64,000 bases of DNA from positions 1 to 64,000 of the forward strand of contig JBCDDZ010000008.1 of assembly GCA_039180025.1 (NCBI GenBank), in the 5' to 3' direction. The notes under the pieces were generated by a model that saw only the letters and a program-made list of their open reading frames with translations, was not told the DNA's origin and did not search any database. A program made the translations under genes and the position numbers. Of the stretch, positions 8,303 through 18,207 are shown in pieces (within the stretch, counting starts at the first letter, position 1; each line of letters opens with the position of its first letter). Origin of the DNA: Algisphaera sp039180025 (lineage in GTDB: Bacteria > Planctomycetota > Phycisphaerae > Phycisphaerales > Phycisphaeraceae).

Positions 8303-9739
8303 TCAAACCGCTAGGCTCGGATCGTACGCAAGCGAGGCCGCGTACCGTTCACGGATGGGATTGATAACGTTTTGCACAAAGGTATCGACTTGTTCGGGCG
8401 CACGGCCGACAAAAGCGGAGGGGTCGAGCGCAGCCTCCAGATCGACTCCGGCGAACGCCGGCTCTTCACGCAGGCGGTCTAATAAATCGTTCGACAAGCC
8501 CTCGGATTTAACCCGGTGAGCGGCGGCCTGGCTGTGGGTACGGATGATTTCGTGGAGGGTCTGGCGGTCGCCGCCGCGCTGGACCGCGGCCATCATCAGG
8601 TTTTCGCTAGCCATAAAGGGCAACTCCGCCGCGAGGTTCGCCGCGACGGTTTTTTCGTAGACCACCAAACCCGAAGCAATATTGATAAGCAGGTCGAGTA
8701 CACCGTCGAGCGCGAGGAACGGCTCGGGCAGGGTCAGTCGGCGGACGCTCGAGTCGTCAAGGGTCCGCTCGAACCACTGCTCACTGGCGGTCACGAAAGG
8801 GGTCTGCGTCATGCCGATGACAAACTTGGTCAGCCCGCAAATCCGCTCGCAACGCATGGGGTTTCGTTTGTAAGCCATCGCGGAACTGCCGATCTGATCT
8901 TGTTCGAACGGCTCTTCCATTTCCTTGCGGTTGGCCAGCAGCCGGATATCCGTCGCACAGCGCTGGGCGGCGGCGGCGACCGCGGCGAGGCTGGATACGA
9001 CTAAGCCATCGACCACGCGCGGGTAGGTCTGGCCGGTGATGCTGAAACGCTTATCGACGGGCCAGCCCATTTTTTCGGTGACGAGTTGGTCCAGTTGATC
9101 GACCTTTTCGTGGTCGCCTTCGAACAGGGCTAGAAACGACGCCTGGGTTCCGGTGGTGCCTTTCACTCCACGGAAACGGAGCGTATCGAGGCGATGCTCT
9201 ACTTCCTCGAGCCCGAGTACGAGATCATGCGCCCAGAGCGCCGCCCGTTTACCCACCGTCGTCGGCTGAGCCGGCTGGTAGTGCGTAAACGCCAAGGTAG
9301 GCCGTGAGCGGTATCGGTCCGCAAACGAGGCGAGGCGGTCGATCGCGGTCGCTAGTTTCCCGGCCACGATCTCCAGGGCTTCGCGGAGAAGGATCAACTC
9401 GGTGTTGCAATTCACGAACTGGCTCGTCGCCCCCAGGTGGATGATCGGCCGAGCCCCGGGAGCCTGATCGCCGAGCGCATGGACATGAGCCATGACATCG
9501 TGGCGCAGCTTTTTTTCGTAGACCGCCGCCCCTTCGAAGTCCAGGTCGTCAAGATGCTCACGCAGTTCAGCGACCTGTTCCGCGGTCACGGGGAGCCCCA
9601 ACTCGTGCTCGGCCTCGGCCAGCGCCAGCCATAGCCGACGCCAAGTCGAAAACTTTTTCTGCGGAGACCAGATGGCCTGCATCTGCGGGGAGGCGTTGCG
9701 GCTGGCCAGCGGCGAGACGTAGCGGGTATGTTCATCCAA
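8303..9739 (-). CDS. purB: Adenylosuccinate lyase
   Basis: Cleaves SAICAR to AICAR and adenylosuccinate to AMP, releasing fumarate, in purine synthesis. It is a 478-residue cytosolic homotetramer of the fumarase/aspartase superfamily. The signature loop G-S-S-A-M-A-Y-K-R-N-P lies at 284-294, the T-H-Y-Q-P-A-Q-P-T motif is at 152-160, and H-L-G-A-T-S is at 101-106. The best start in this frame is TTG at 9739 with AAGGA 12 bases upstream; no ATG fits the conserved N-terminus. It is the first chromosomal gene right of the tRNA. It is divergent from the ECF sigma gene, so the 127-base gap should hold both promoters. Confidence 0.95.
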   Translation of the reverse strand: MDEHTRYVSPLASRNASPQMQAIWSPQKKFSTWRRLWLALAEAEHELGLPVTAEQVAELREHLDDLDFEGAAVYEKKLRHDVMAHVHALGDQAPGARPIIHLGATSQFVNCNTELILLREALEIVAGKLATAIDRLASFADRYRSRPTLAFTHYQPAQPTTVGKRAALWAHDLVLGLEEVEHRLDTLRFRGVKGTTGTQASFLALFEGDHEKVDQLDQLVTEKMGWPVDKRFSITGQTYPRVVDGLVVSSLAAVAAAAQRCATDIRLLANRKEMEEPFEQDQIGSSAMAYKRNPMRCERICGLTKFVIGMTQTPFVTASEQWFERTLDDSSVRRLTLPEPFLALDGVLDLLINIASGLVVYEKTVAANLAAELPFMASENLMMAAVQRGGDRQTLHEIIRTHSQAAAHRVKSEGLSNDLLDRLREEPAFAGVDLEAALDPSAFVGRAPEQVDTFVQNVINPIRERYAASLAYDPSLAV

Positions 9740-9866
9740 AGCGGCAGAATTCCTTGCGGTGTTTAATCGTGCGGAGGCTTGGATACAAAATCACCCGAGC
9801 CGACACCCCAGCCGTTGGAGCATGGTAACTTCAACCGCCGCCCCGATCTTAATCGAGCGCTTGTTT

Positions 9867-10451
9867 ATGGACTTTACCGAAGAATCCGAATTGGTTGAGC
9901 GGGCCCGCCGCGGCGACCCCGGAGCGTTGGCCGAACTCTTGCGCTCGCAGGAAAGCCGGGTGTACCACGTCTGTTTACGCATGGTCAGTCACGCCGACGA
10001 CGCCGCCGAGTTGGCCCAGGACACGCTGGTCAAGATGATGGAGCACCTCGCCGAGTTCCGCGGAGACGCGAAGCTCTCGACCTGGGCCACGCGGATCGCG
10101 ATGAACCTGTCGATCTCCCACCTGCGCAAACGTAAGCCCCGCCGTACCGCGTCGTTGAGTCAACCCAATCGCTCGGGGCAGGCCGCCTACGGGGAAAGCA
10201 TACCGGGCCGGGAACCTACGCCCGAGTCGTGCGTCGAACAGAAAGAGATGCTCGATGAACTTCAGTTTGCTATCGCTCAGCTTGACGACGACCAGCGGGC
10301 CGTGCTTGTCCTCCGCGACCTCGAACAGCTCGACTACCAGACGATCGCCGACACGCTGGACCTTCCGGTGGGCACCGTAAAAAGCCGCCTGTTCCGTGCC
10401 CGCCTGTCGCTGCGTGAAAAGCTTCGGCCCGCACCTTGCCCGGAATCCTGA
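9867..10451 (+). CDS. RNA polymerase ECF sigma factor
   Basis: An alternative sigma-70-family factor of about 194 residues. Region 2 is visible in the first half (A-E-L-A-Q-D-T-L-V-K-M-M-E then F-R-G-D-A-K-L-S-T-W). Region 4 is near the end (Y-Q-T-I-A-D-T-L-D-L-P-V-G-T-V-K-S-R). A basic/serine-rich linker separates them. The start is uncertain: ATG 9867 gives the canonical N-terminus, while an upstream in-frame ATG at 9822 would add 15 residues. The anti-sigma-like gene begins 23 bases downstream, so the two form an operon and its partner probably controls it. Confidence 0.9.
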   Translation: MDFTEESELVERARRGDPGALAELLRSQESRVYHVCLRMVSHADDAAELAQDTLVKMMEHLAEFRGDAKLSTWATRIAMNLSISHLRKRKPRRTASLSQPNRSGQAAYGESIPGREPTPESCVEQKEMLDELQFAIAQLDDDQRAVLVLRDLEQLDYQTIADTLDLPVGTVKSRLFRARLSLREKLRPAPCPES

Positions 10452-10474
10452 CCCGCTCCTCGCACCCTCCCGCC

Positions 10475-11671
10475 ATGAACGATCGCCACGACCCCAACCT
10501 TATCCTCGGCTACGTCGAAGACGACCTGACCCCGGACCAGCGTGCCGATTTCGATGCCTTGCTCCGTTCCGACCACACCCTCGCGGCGTTGGTCGCCGAC
10601 TTGCAGGCCCAGCGGGCACTCCTGCGCGGCACCCCCCCGCCGCCCCCGCCGCCCGGGCTCGCCGACGCGGCGACGGCGCGACTCGAACGCCGGATGCTTC
10701 TCCCCGAGCCCGACGATCTCCCGCCCGCCCCCTCTTCGTCTCGCCGCCGCCGCCTGATGCCTCTGGTCGCCTACAGCGGTGTGGCGGCCGTCGTGACGCT
10801 GACCGCGGCGGTGGTTTTTCAATCACTGCGGAGCGATCCGACCGATCCCGCCGGGTCCACCTTCTCACGCCCAGGGGTTGGCCTTGCTCAGGCCCCGATC
10901 GAAGCCCAACGACAAGCCATGCTTCCGCCCCGACCCGCGACAAGCGCGTTCGATCAAGATGACCATTCAGCCTCGGCCGCCGAATCTTCCCCGCCGGCGA
11001 CCGTCGACCAAGCGATGGCCGCGGAAAACCTGACGCCGCGTGACCGCGGTGCTTTCGGCCGGTCTGAAGCCGAATCCGCTGACACCCTCTCCGCTCGGAG
11101 CGAACCTACCACCAAGGTGCCCGTTCCTGGCTCTAACCAGTCGCTGGCGCTCGGCGGCAGGCCGATCCGTTCCGACGAGCACTCGGGCGGTCGAATGCTT
11201 GGAGAGTCGCCGACCACCCCGTCTAATCGAACCGGTCGTCTACGTGATCGTTTGGCTCATGGGACTAAAGCCGCAGAAACGGCAGACCGTACGCCGGAGC
11301 CTGAAGTAACGCCCCTTTCTCCTCAAACCGGTGCACACCCCACCGCCATGGGGGGGCCGTCGCCGCCGTCCGCACCCCCCCGACCGCTCGGCGAGATTCC
11401 GGCGGGTGCATCCCAAAAATACAGGGCTGTCCAATCAGGCCGTCCTGATCTGCGGGGCTTCGAATGGCACCCTCGTTCATGGTACGGCCAGCCCGCCGAT
11501 ATCTCCGTACGGTTCGGGAAACGCGACGTACAAACAGCCGCGCTCCAACGACGCTGGAATTTCTTCGAGATACCCGCCCGGGACACCGCCGCCTCGGTGC
11601 TCAGCGATGTTTCAAGCGATCCGGATATCCCTGCCACGGATGCCCCGACGGATCCTGCCGAAACAGAATAA
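10475..11671 (+). CDS. Probable membrane anti-sigma factor
   Basis: A 398-residue protein encoded directly behind the ECF sigma gene. The N-terminal 50 residues resemble the anti-sigma fold (I-L-G-Y-V-E-D-D-L-T-P then repeated short helices), but the His-Cys-Cys zinc motif of ZAS proteins is absent. A proline run (about 54-60) precedes one membrane segment at about 95-117. The remaining 280 residues would lie outside the cytoplasmic membrane and are rich in Pro, Ser, Thr and Ala with little predicted order. The role, holding the sigma factor at the membrane until a signal arrives, is inferred from synteny and topology. The start ATG 10475 is the first Met giving this N-terminus. Confidence 0.72.
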   Translation: MNDRHDPNLILGYVEDDLTPDQRADFDALLRSDHTLAALVADLQAQRALLRGTPPPPPPPGLADAATARLERRMLLPEPDDLPPAPSSSRRRRLMPLVAYSGVAAVVTLTAAVVFQSLRSDPTDPAGSTFSRPGVGLAQAPIEAQRQAMLPPRPATSAFDQDDHSASAAESSPPATVDQAMAAENLTPRDRGAFGRSEAESADTLSARSEPTTKVPVPGSNQSLALGGRPIRSDEHSGGRMLGESPTTPSNRTGRLRDRLAHGTKAAETADRTPEPEVTPLSPQTGAHPTAMGGPSPPSAPPRPLGEIPAGASQKYRAVQSGRPDLRGFEWHPRSWYGQPADISVRFGKRDVQTAALQRRWNFFEIPARDTAASVLSDVSSDPDIPATDAPTDPAETE

Positions 11672-11691
11672 ACCGTGTCGGCCGTCCCTCA

Positions 11692-14346
11692 CTACGGCGT
11701 GGACCCGACCGCAGCCTCCGACGCAGAAGTCGCTGGCTTAAGAAACGTGGCCCACGTCATGCGGCCGTCGCCACTTACTTCCACGCGAACCATCCCCACT
11801 TCTTCGCTCACCAGGCGGATCGTCCCCCGCGTTTCGAGTAGCGCCGGCCAGCGGTCGCGGCGGAGCCGGGCTCGGCCCGTCGATTGCAGCACCAGCCCGG
11901 GCGACACCGCATCCAGCCACGTGGCACTCGCTTCGACCACACTGCCGTGGTGCGGCAGGTCGGCCACGTCGGCGTCCAGTTCTTCGGCATGGTCTTCGAG
12001 CAGCGCGGTGATCGCGTCCTGCTGGATATCACCATTCAGAAGCAGACGCCGCCCCGCCAGTTCGATCGCCATGACGACCGAGCGGTCGTTGCTTTTCGCC
12101 GCATCCCACCCTTCGCGTGGTGGCCAGAGCACGCGGAGGTGAGCGTCGCCCAATACCCGCTCGTCACCCCGCACCACCTCGGCCACCGGCAAGGCTTGGG
12201 CCTGCAATTGATCCAGCAAATAGGCGGTCGCCCGGCGAGGGTAGTTCCTGGCTTCATCCACCACGTTCGGCGAAACCCACACCTCACCGATCGAAAATGC
12301 GTCCGCGAGATCCAGCGCCCCGTTGTAATGATCCAAATCGGCGTGCGACACCACCAAGACATCGATCCGCTTCACCCCCATACGCCGGAGCGTAGGCACC
12401 ACCGTCCGCCGGCCGATCAGCGGGTAGGCCTGCGAACCGCAGTCGAATACCACCGTTTTGCCCGCGGATCGCCAGATAAAACACGACCCGTCCGCCACCG
12501 ACAACATCACGAGCTGACCGCCTTCTGCGTGCCCGTTCTCGCTGACGCCCTTGGGCAACCGCAGCTGGGCGGCGACGCTATCCGCTCCCAAGATCGGATG
12601 CGCGTAAAGCGGCAGCGCCGCCGGCCGCCGCTGATCCAACCCCAGCCCCCCCACCACCAGCAGCAGCGCGGCAACCCCCGCAAACCGCCGATCACGGAAC
12701 CACCCCGCGAACCAGAGCCACACCACCGCCACGGCCGCCACGGCCCACCACAACGGCGGGCCGTGGCTCAAACGCACCGTCGCCCCGGGCCCTTGCGCCG
12801 CCTGCTCGACCAGCGACGACAGCCCCGTGCCGACCCACCGCAGCGGCCCCGAGAGGACCAGCGCCAGACTGGGCAAAACAAACCCCGCCATAATCTTTAA
12901 ATAGCCTACCGCGAGTACCGCCGTGAGCACCGGTAGTGCCAGCACCGAAAGCACCACCGCCATCGGGTTGACCATCTCGAAATGGTACGCGACCAGCGGA
13001 GTCGCCGTGGCGGTAGCCACCACGCTCACCGCGGTGACGTCGGCCGCCCGACGGGCACCCCAGCCCCACGCGTCGCGCCGCCCCGGGTTGGTCTCTGCGG
13101 GGATCAACGGGTCCGGCCAGAACGCCTGCGACACCGGAGTGACGAACCGCAGCAGCGCCCACACCGTTAAGAAACTCAGCTGAAAGCCGGGCGAAAACAA
13201 ATCGCTCGGCCGCCATACCAACACGATCAGCGCCGCGAGCGACAAGAGCGTGGTCGCGCCGAGACGCCGCCCCGAAGCCACCCCCGTGAAATACAGCCCC
13301 GCCATAATCGAGGCCCGAACGATCGGAACCCTCAGCGGCACCGCCAACAAATACAAGGCCAGGATCGCCAGTACGAGCACGGCCGCACGCGGCGGGCTCG
13401 GGATCACCAGCCGCGCCACGCACCACACCAGCCCCATCAAGATCCCCAGGTGCGCTCCGGAAATACTCAGTATGTGCGCCAACCCCACGTCGCGGAAACG
13501 CTCACGGAGCGTATAGATATCGTGCGTCGTCTGCCCCAGCAGCAAAGTTTGCAGTAACCCGAGTGTCTGGTAATCACGCCCCATCCCGAGCCCGAGAGAC
13601 CAGGCCGCGCGAGCCTGGAAACGCGTCCGCCACGCGGCGAAACCGTGGGTCGACGCCAGCGGCGCCGCGGGACGCAGGAGTTCCCAATTACCCCGGGCCG
13701 GCAGCCGGATACGGCCGACGATCCCTTTATCACGCGCCGCCGCGCGGTAATCGAAATCGCCCGGATTTTTCGGAGCCGACAGAGGCGACATCCACCCCCG
13801 GACCGCGATGCGTTGCCCACGCTTTAAATCCAACTCCGCCGCATCGATCTTGACGTGGAGTCGGCCCGCGACCAGCCGCGGACCCTGCGTGGTAGAGATC
13901 CGACGGGCATCAAGCATGAAATGCGTGGCGGGCGAGGTGTAACCGAACGCCGCGAACCGGCCGGCGGTTCCCTCGCGCAGCTCCGGGGTGTCGGCCACGA
14001 CCCCCTCGATCTCCGCCAAAGCACCGTCGGGCTGGAGATATCCCGCCAGCGAAGTGTCCGCCGCGTCGGGTGCACGGGCGACGGCCCAAGCCGCCCCGAG
14101 CGTGAACACGGCCGTCACCCAAGCCACCCGCCACCGGAGCCGCGTCGATCGCCGGGTGGCGAGCAGTAACCCCGATGCGGCAATACTCGCAGCGCCCCAC
14201 AGCCAGAAAGACGGCCAGGCCGCCGCGGCCCCGATCCCAACTATCCAAGCCGCCGCCGACGCCCGAGGCCACCAGGGCTCAGGCCGCCCGTATTGCCGCT
14301 CAGAAGGATCGTGATGCATGGCGAAAATTTTTACCGCGGGTACCAT
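11692..14346 (-). CDS. comEC: ComEC/Rec2 DNA-uptake channel protein
   Basis: A polytopic inner-membrane protein that carries single-stranded DNA into the cytoplasm during natural transformation. About 884 residues. The N-terminal membrane helices and the DUF4131/OB-like region come first, then the competence domain with many hydrophobic helices (H-I-L-S-I-S-G-A-H-L signature). The C-terminal metallo-beta-lactamase-like domain has S-H-A-D-L-D-H-Y, the H-x-D-x-D-H metal site. It follows the DUF4159 gene by 3 bases and is likely co-transcribed. The start is uncertain (ATG 14346 or ATG 14319). It is convergent with the anti-sigma gene, leaving only 20 bases between stops. No other competence gene is in the window. 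Confidence 0.92.
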   Translation of the reverse strand: MVPAVKIFAMHHDPSERQYGRPEPWWPRASAAAWIVGIGAAAAWPSFWLWGAASIAASGLLLATRRSTRLRWRVAWVTAVFTLGAAWAVARAPDAADTSLAGYLQPDGALAEIEGVVADTPELREGTAGRFAAFGYTSPATHFMLDARRISTTQGPRLVAGRLHVKIDAAELDLKRGQRIAVRGWMSPLSAPKNPGDFDYRAAARDKGIVGRIRLPARGNWELLRPAAPLASTHGFAAWRTRFQARAAWSLGLGMGRDYQTLGLLQTLLLGQTTHDIYTLRERFRDVGLAHILSISGAHLGILMGLVWCVARLVIPSPPRAAVLVLAILALYLLAVPLRVPIVRASIMAGLYFTGVASGRRLGATTLLSLAALIVLVWRPSDLFSPGFQLSFLTVWALLRFVTPVSQAFWPDPLIPAETNPGRRDAWGWGARRAADVTAVSVVATATATPLVAYHFEMVNPMAVVLSVLALPVLTAVLAVGYLKIMAGFVLPSLALVLSGPLRWVGTGLSSLVEQAAQGPGATVRLSHGPPLWWAVAAVAVVWLWFAGWFRDRRFAGVAALLLVVGGLGLDQRRPAALPLYAHPILGADSVAAQLRLPKGVSENGHAEGGQLVMLSVADGSCFIWRSAGKTVVFDCGSQAYPLIGRRTVVPTLRRMGVKRIDVLVVSHADLDHYNGALDLADAFSIGEVWVSPNVVDEARNYPRRATAYLLDQLQAQALPVAEVVRGDERVLGDAHLRVLWPPREGWDAAKSNDRSVVMAIELAGRRLLLNGDIQQDAITALLEDHAEELDADVADLPHHGSVVEASATWLDAVSPGLVLQSTGRARLRRDRWPALLETRGTIRLVSEEVGMVRVEVSGDGRMTWATFLKPATSASEAAVGSTP

Positions 14347-14349
14347 CAA

Positions 14350-16689
14350 TCAGCGCGCTGCCCAGAGCAGAATATTGACCCACAACGCCCGAGCCGAGTC
14401 AAAACGGTAGCCATTGATGCCGTAGGTACGGCAGCCCAATCCGCCCAACGAAAGGTCGTAGGTTGAAAACAAAATCGCGGGTACCCCGTCGCGATCGAGC
14501 GCCCCAATTAAGGGTGCGGTGCCCGGTGGTGCGGTGGCTTGGGTGTAGCGGCGGTAGACCACCTCGCGGGCGTCGCGCCCGCCGGGCAACCCCTGGCCGG
14601 TGACCACCGGGTGCGGGTCGATCAGCCAGTAGCGCGGACGGCCCAGCGCCTCGCTGAGTTGAATACTCAAGCCATCGGCAAAGCCGCCCCGGCCCCCGAC
14701 CGTTTCTACGAGCACCTTCCCCCCACGGTCGATATAGCGAATCAGCGCCGCAGCTTCTTCGTCGGACAGTTGCGTCGCATCGACGCCGGCAAGATGGACG
14801 AGGGCGGGCAGTCCGCCATCGTCGAGCGGGCGGTCAATTTCCGTAAGCGTTCGGACTACGACCCGAAGCGCGCGACCGGTGCGTCTATGCAGTTCGAGGC
14901 CCACGGCTTCCAGCGCAAGCGGCTCGAGATCGTGTTGCCCGGCGCGGACCACCCGGGCCACCGTGATGGGGGGCGTCTCGGCGGCCGGTAAAACCTGGGG
15001 GTCGTTAGGCCTCGCGGACCGCCAGGGGTGTTGCAGGCGGCTGCCCCGCTGGCCGCGGCCGGTGGCGGCGGCGTAGAGGTTCGTGAAATAACCCCAGGCT
15101 TCGGCACGCCCCCGGCCCCGCCGGGCGTCGCCCAGGAGCGCGGCCCCGAGGTCGATCCGCGCCAATACCATCAGGTCGCGGACCCCGTTGTTCAGGGTTT
15201 TGAGTCTCGGCGTGACGCGGCCGTCGGGACCGGCCAAGTCGATCACCAGCGAGGCGAGGTCGTGCCGCCGATCGACATTCCGAAATTCGAGACGGGGGTA
15301 GAGCTCACGCGCAAGCCCTTCAGCCCAGCGGGCTACACCAGAGCGTGGGCCTTCAGGATTGATAAAAACTTGCCCGCCGGCATCGAGGTATCGCTTGAGT
15401 TTGGCTTTTTCAAGGCCGCTCAGTTTGATCGGGCCGGGGAGCGAGAGGAGAAGCACCGGAGCGCGGAGCCAGTGGAGCGGATCGCCGTCGAAAGACACGG
15501 CCTGCCAGTTGAGTTCGGCTTCTCGCTGGTCGGAAAGATAGCGGGTCAGGGCGTGCAGATCGTACGGCCGCGCGCCCACCAGACGATCGGGGACAATCAA
15601 TTTACTGGCCCAGATCGGTACCCGGCCACGCGCCAGAAAGAGCAGGGCAAACGCCGTGTCGATCCGACGGGACGTATCGTCGTTGCGGTGGGGCCGCAGC
15701 GAACCCTGACCCGCTTCTTCATCAAGAATAAAGCGGGCTCCGTCGCTGAACCAGTCACGCCCCGCTAATCTGGATACCCCACCCGCCAGGGCGAAACGCT
15801 CGATCCCGTAAAGCGTGTAGTACCGGAAACGGTCTCCGTCGCCGTAGCCGACGTTACGCGCAGGATCGAAATGCTGGTCGAGCCAGCGGGCTCCTCTCGC
15901 CAAGGCATCCGCCAGGCGCGGATCGCCCGGCAAGGCTTCGGCGGCGAGTTGCTGCTGAACAATCTGGAGCATCACCGCCCCGGCCGCGGTCATGGAGGTG
16001 GTGGACGCGCCCCCGCCCCGCAGCTTCGTGTGGTTGTAGCTCCAGCCGCCGTCGGCGTTTTGAGATTCCAAGAGGTGTTCCGCCACCGCGCGCCACGTCT
16101 CCGGATCGACCCTCCCGCCCCGCTTCTGGTACTCCCACAACCCCAGCACACCGTACTGCGTCAGCGAATTACTCCAGGTCGGCGAATCGTGGTGATAATA
16201 AAACCGGCCGCCGCGGTGGGCTTTCTTGAGATACGCCGCCTCGCGATTCAGCAGCGGGAGAAACCCATCGGGCAGCGCCGCCCAGAGGTGGGCCCGGATC
16301 GCCGCGACGTAGGTCGATTCGGCCTCACGCGCTTTAAGAAAATCGATCGCCTTGGCCAAACGCGGGTCCTGGTAGCTTTCCCCGCTGGCCAGCAGCGCGT
16401 AGGCCACCATCGCGGTCTCGGCGGTGGCGTGATACCCCTGACGGCGCAGCTCCGGCCAGTGCGGATCGTCCCAGCTCCCCGTGGCCGGATCCTGCTGCGC
16501 ATAGAGCCATTCGCGCATACGCACCATGGCGGCATCAACTTCCGCGTCGGTCACTACCGAGGCGAGGTGCGCAGGGGACTCTGCCGTATCGGTTAATAAA
16601 GCCGCCCCAATCGGTTGCGCGGCGGCGGGCGTGGCGGAGTGGGCCGCACCAATCGCGTATATCACCCACGCTTTCCTCGGCCGGGCCAT
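14350..16689 (-). CDS. Exported prenyltransferase-toroid / DUF4159 protein
   Basis: About 779 residues. The start at 16689 gives a signal peptide (M-A-R-P-R-K-A then a hydrophobic stretch and A-T-P-A-A-A-Q). The N-terminal 350 residues carry alpha/alpha-toroid repeats like those of squalene cyclases and prenyltransferases (Q-D-P-A-T-G-S-W; N-A-D-G-G-W-S). The two C-terminal parts resemble the Rossmann/glutamine-amidotransferase-like DUF4159 domain (L-S-D-E-E-A-A-A-L-I-R-Y-I-D-R-G-G-K). The toroid lacks the DxDD cyclase motif, so a binding or structural role is more likely than terpene chemistry. It lies between a Ser/Thr kinase and comEC on the same strand. Function is unknown. Confidence 0.75.
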   Translation of the reverse strand: MARPRKAWVIYAIGAAHSATPAAAQPIGAALLTDTAESPAHLASVVTDAEVDAAMVRMREWLYAQQDPATGSWDDPHWPELRRQGYHATAETAMVAYALLASGESYQDPRLAKAIDFLKAREAESTYVAAIRAHLWAALPDGFLPLLNREAAYLKKAHRGGRFYYHHDSPTWSNSLTQYGVLGLWEYQKRGGRVDPETWRAVAEHLLESQNADGGWSYNHTKLRGGGASTTSMTAAGAVMLQIVQQQLAAEALPGDPRLADALARGARWLDQHFDPARNVGYGDGDRFRYYTLYGIERFALAGGVSRLAGRDWFSDGARFILDEEAGQGSLRPHRNDDTSRRIDTAFALLFLARGRVPIWASKLIVPDRLVGARPYDLHALTRYLSDQREAELNWQAVSFDGDPLHWLRAPVLLLSLPGPIKLSGLEKAKLKRYLDAGGQVFINPEGPRSGVARWAEGLARELYPRLEFRNVDRRHDLASLVIDLAGPDGRVTPRLKTLNNGVRDLMVLARIDLGAALLGDARRGRGRAEAWGYFTNLYAAATGRGQRGSRLQHPWRSARPNDPQVLPAAETPPITVARVVRAGQHDLEPLALEAVGLELHRRTGRALRVVVRTLTEIDRPLDDGGLPALVHLAGVDATQLSDEEAAALIRYIDRGGKVLVETVGGRGGFADGLSIQLSEALGRPRYWLIDPHPVVTGQGLPGGRDAREVVYRRYTQATAPPGTAPLIGALDRDGVPAILFSTYDLSLGGLGCRTYGINGYRFDSARALWVNILLWAAR

Positions 16690-16904
16690 CGGTGCGGCCA
16701 ATTTCCGCCCGATGGACGTAGCTGCCGAGATCCCCTGCTGGACACGGTGGGAGAGCCACCCTCGCCCCAGACTTCTATGGTGTAGTCCAGGCTGACAGGA
16801 AAGCAAGGATCAGGCCCCGAGGGAAAACTCAACGGATGAGACGAATTTAAGATCACCACCACCAAGCGGCATCGTCTACCGGAGACAAAGCGACTAAGAC
16901 GGGA

Positions 16905-17777
16905 TCATCCGGCAGACCGGCGTCCGGACGCGGTCTCCGCGGGCTCGGAGCGCTGGCGGCGGATCTGGGCGGCCGCGATTTCCAGCCGATCGATGACCTG
17001 GTCCATGTTGTCCGGCCGCTCATCGGGGCGACGGTGGATCATGTCTATGACCAAACTCGAGAGGGCCGGGGCGATCTCGGGATTAATTTCGATCGGGGGC
17101 AGGGCCCGCTTGGGGGTCTCGGAATCGACTTTAACGCCTTGGTGTTTCTTAGGCATCAGAGTAGGAACATGTTGGCCGGTGAGGAGCCAGTAGAACGTCG
17201 CTCCGAGATTGAATACGTCCGTACGCTCAGTGATCGCTTCGCGTTTGACCTGCTCAGGGGCGATGTAGTCCGGCGTGCCCTGGATGCGCGGCTTGATCGT
17301 CCCGGACTTACAACTCTGACCGAAATCGATCAGCTTGACCCCCGATTCTTCCGTCAGCATGATGTTGTTCGGCTTGATGTCGGCGTGCACGTAACCCGCC
17401 CGGTGCATAGCCCGCAGCCCCTCCGCCGCCTGATAAAACACCGTACAAATCTGTAATAAATCTGTCGGCCGATACTGCTCGAGCGTCTTCCCATCGACTA
17501 ACTCCATCAGCACCAGAACCTCGCTGACGCGTATGACGTTGCGCTGTTTGATCACCTTAATGCTTTTTCGCACCCGGGGATGATCCACTTTGGAAGCCAC
17601 TTCGTGCTCTGCCAAAGCTTGATCGATGAAACGCTGTTGGCTGGGCCCTTCCTTAACCACGCGCTTAAGAACCATCAATTGGCCGTGCTTGTCGCGGACC
17701 GCGTAAATAGTGCTGTGCGCACCCTCGCCGAGGCTTGCTACGACATCGTAACCCGCGATTTGATGGAACTCAGCCAT
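16905..17777 (-). CDS. Serine/threonine protein kinase (Hanks type, non-RD)
   Basis: A 290-residue soluble kinase. Motifs in order: glycine loop G-E-G-A-H-S-T-I-Y (17-25), ATP-binding Lys38, alpha-C Glu at 57-59, catalytic loop H-A-D-I-K-P-N-N (131-138), D-F-G (151-153) and A-P-E (173-175). The Arg of the HRD motif is Ala (HAD), so activation should not depend on activation-loop phosphorylation in the usual way. No membrane segment or sensor domain follows; the C-terminus is a short basic tail. It is the first gene of a possible kinase, toroid/DUF4159, comEC run, but a gap of about 215 bases separates it from the next gene. Confidence 0.9.
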   Translation of the reverse strand: MAEFHQIAGYDVVASLGEGAHSTIYAVRDKHGQLMVLKRVVKEGPSQQRFIDQALAEHEVASKVDHPRVRKSIKVIKQRNVIRVSEVLVLMELVDGKTLEQYRPTDLLQICTVFYQAAEGLRAMHRAGYVHADIKPNNIMLTEESGVKLIDFGQSCKSGTIKPRIQGTPDYIAPEQVKREAITERTDVFNLGATFYWLLTGQHVPTLMPKKHQGVKVDSETPKRALPPIEINPEIAPALSSLVIDMIHRRPDERPDNMDQVIDRLEIAAAQIRRQRSEPAETASGRRSAG

Positions 17778-18207
17778 GACTTATGTCAGGCATCAGAATC
17801 GAATATGACAACCGTATCGCCGGGCCAACGGCGGCGGGTGCACAAGATTTCATGATGTCGCTGTCCTAATAAATGAATAACGGATCAACTCAACATACCC
17901 CACGTGAAGGGGTACGACAAGACTGATTTACTCGAAATTCACGCCAAGCTAACCCGTTTCCACATAAACCCGGCGGTCCAGCGTCTATTTCCTGGATGTA
18001 CGTTACTGTCCCATCGGGCCGCTACCCGCATATGCCGATACCCGAAAGACGCGATCCCCTCTCTATCGAGCCGTTCCCGGAAACAGCGAACGAAAGAGAC
18101 TGCCAGAGCGCAGAACAGTTGCCCTGCCCCTCCCTGACACCCCATTTGGATACTTCGGATTGAGGAGGCTTGCAGAAAACTAGCCTACTCAGTCGACAGG
18201 TCACGCC
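17778..18207. other. 430-base intergenic region with one hairpin
   Basis: No supported gene is found in the space between the kinase start and the stop of the peptidoglycan-recognition gene. It should hold the kinase promoter (minus strand). TACCCC (17896-17901) and GGGGTA (17909-17914) form a 6-bp stem with a 7-base loop. Short open frames on both strands lack start signals and recognisable sequence. No known RNA motif was recognised. Confidence 0.5.

Noticed and set aside
17904..18145. Short frames on both strands in the gap upstream of the kinase
   Set aside because: No ribosome-binding sites, no conserved features, and mutual overlap.
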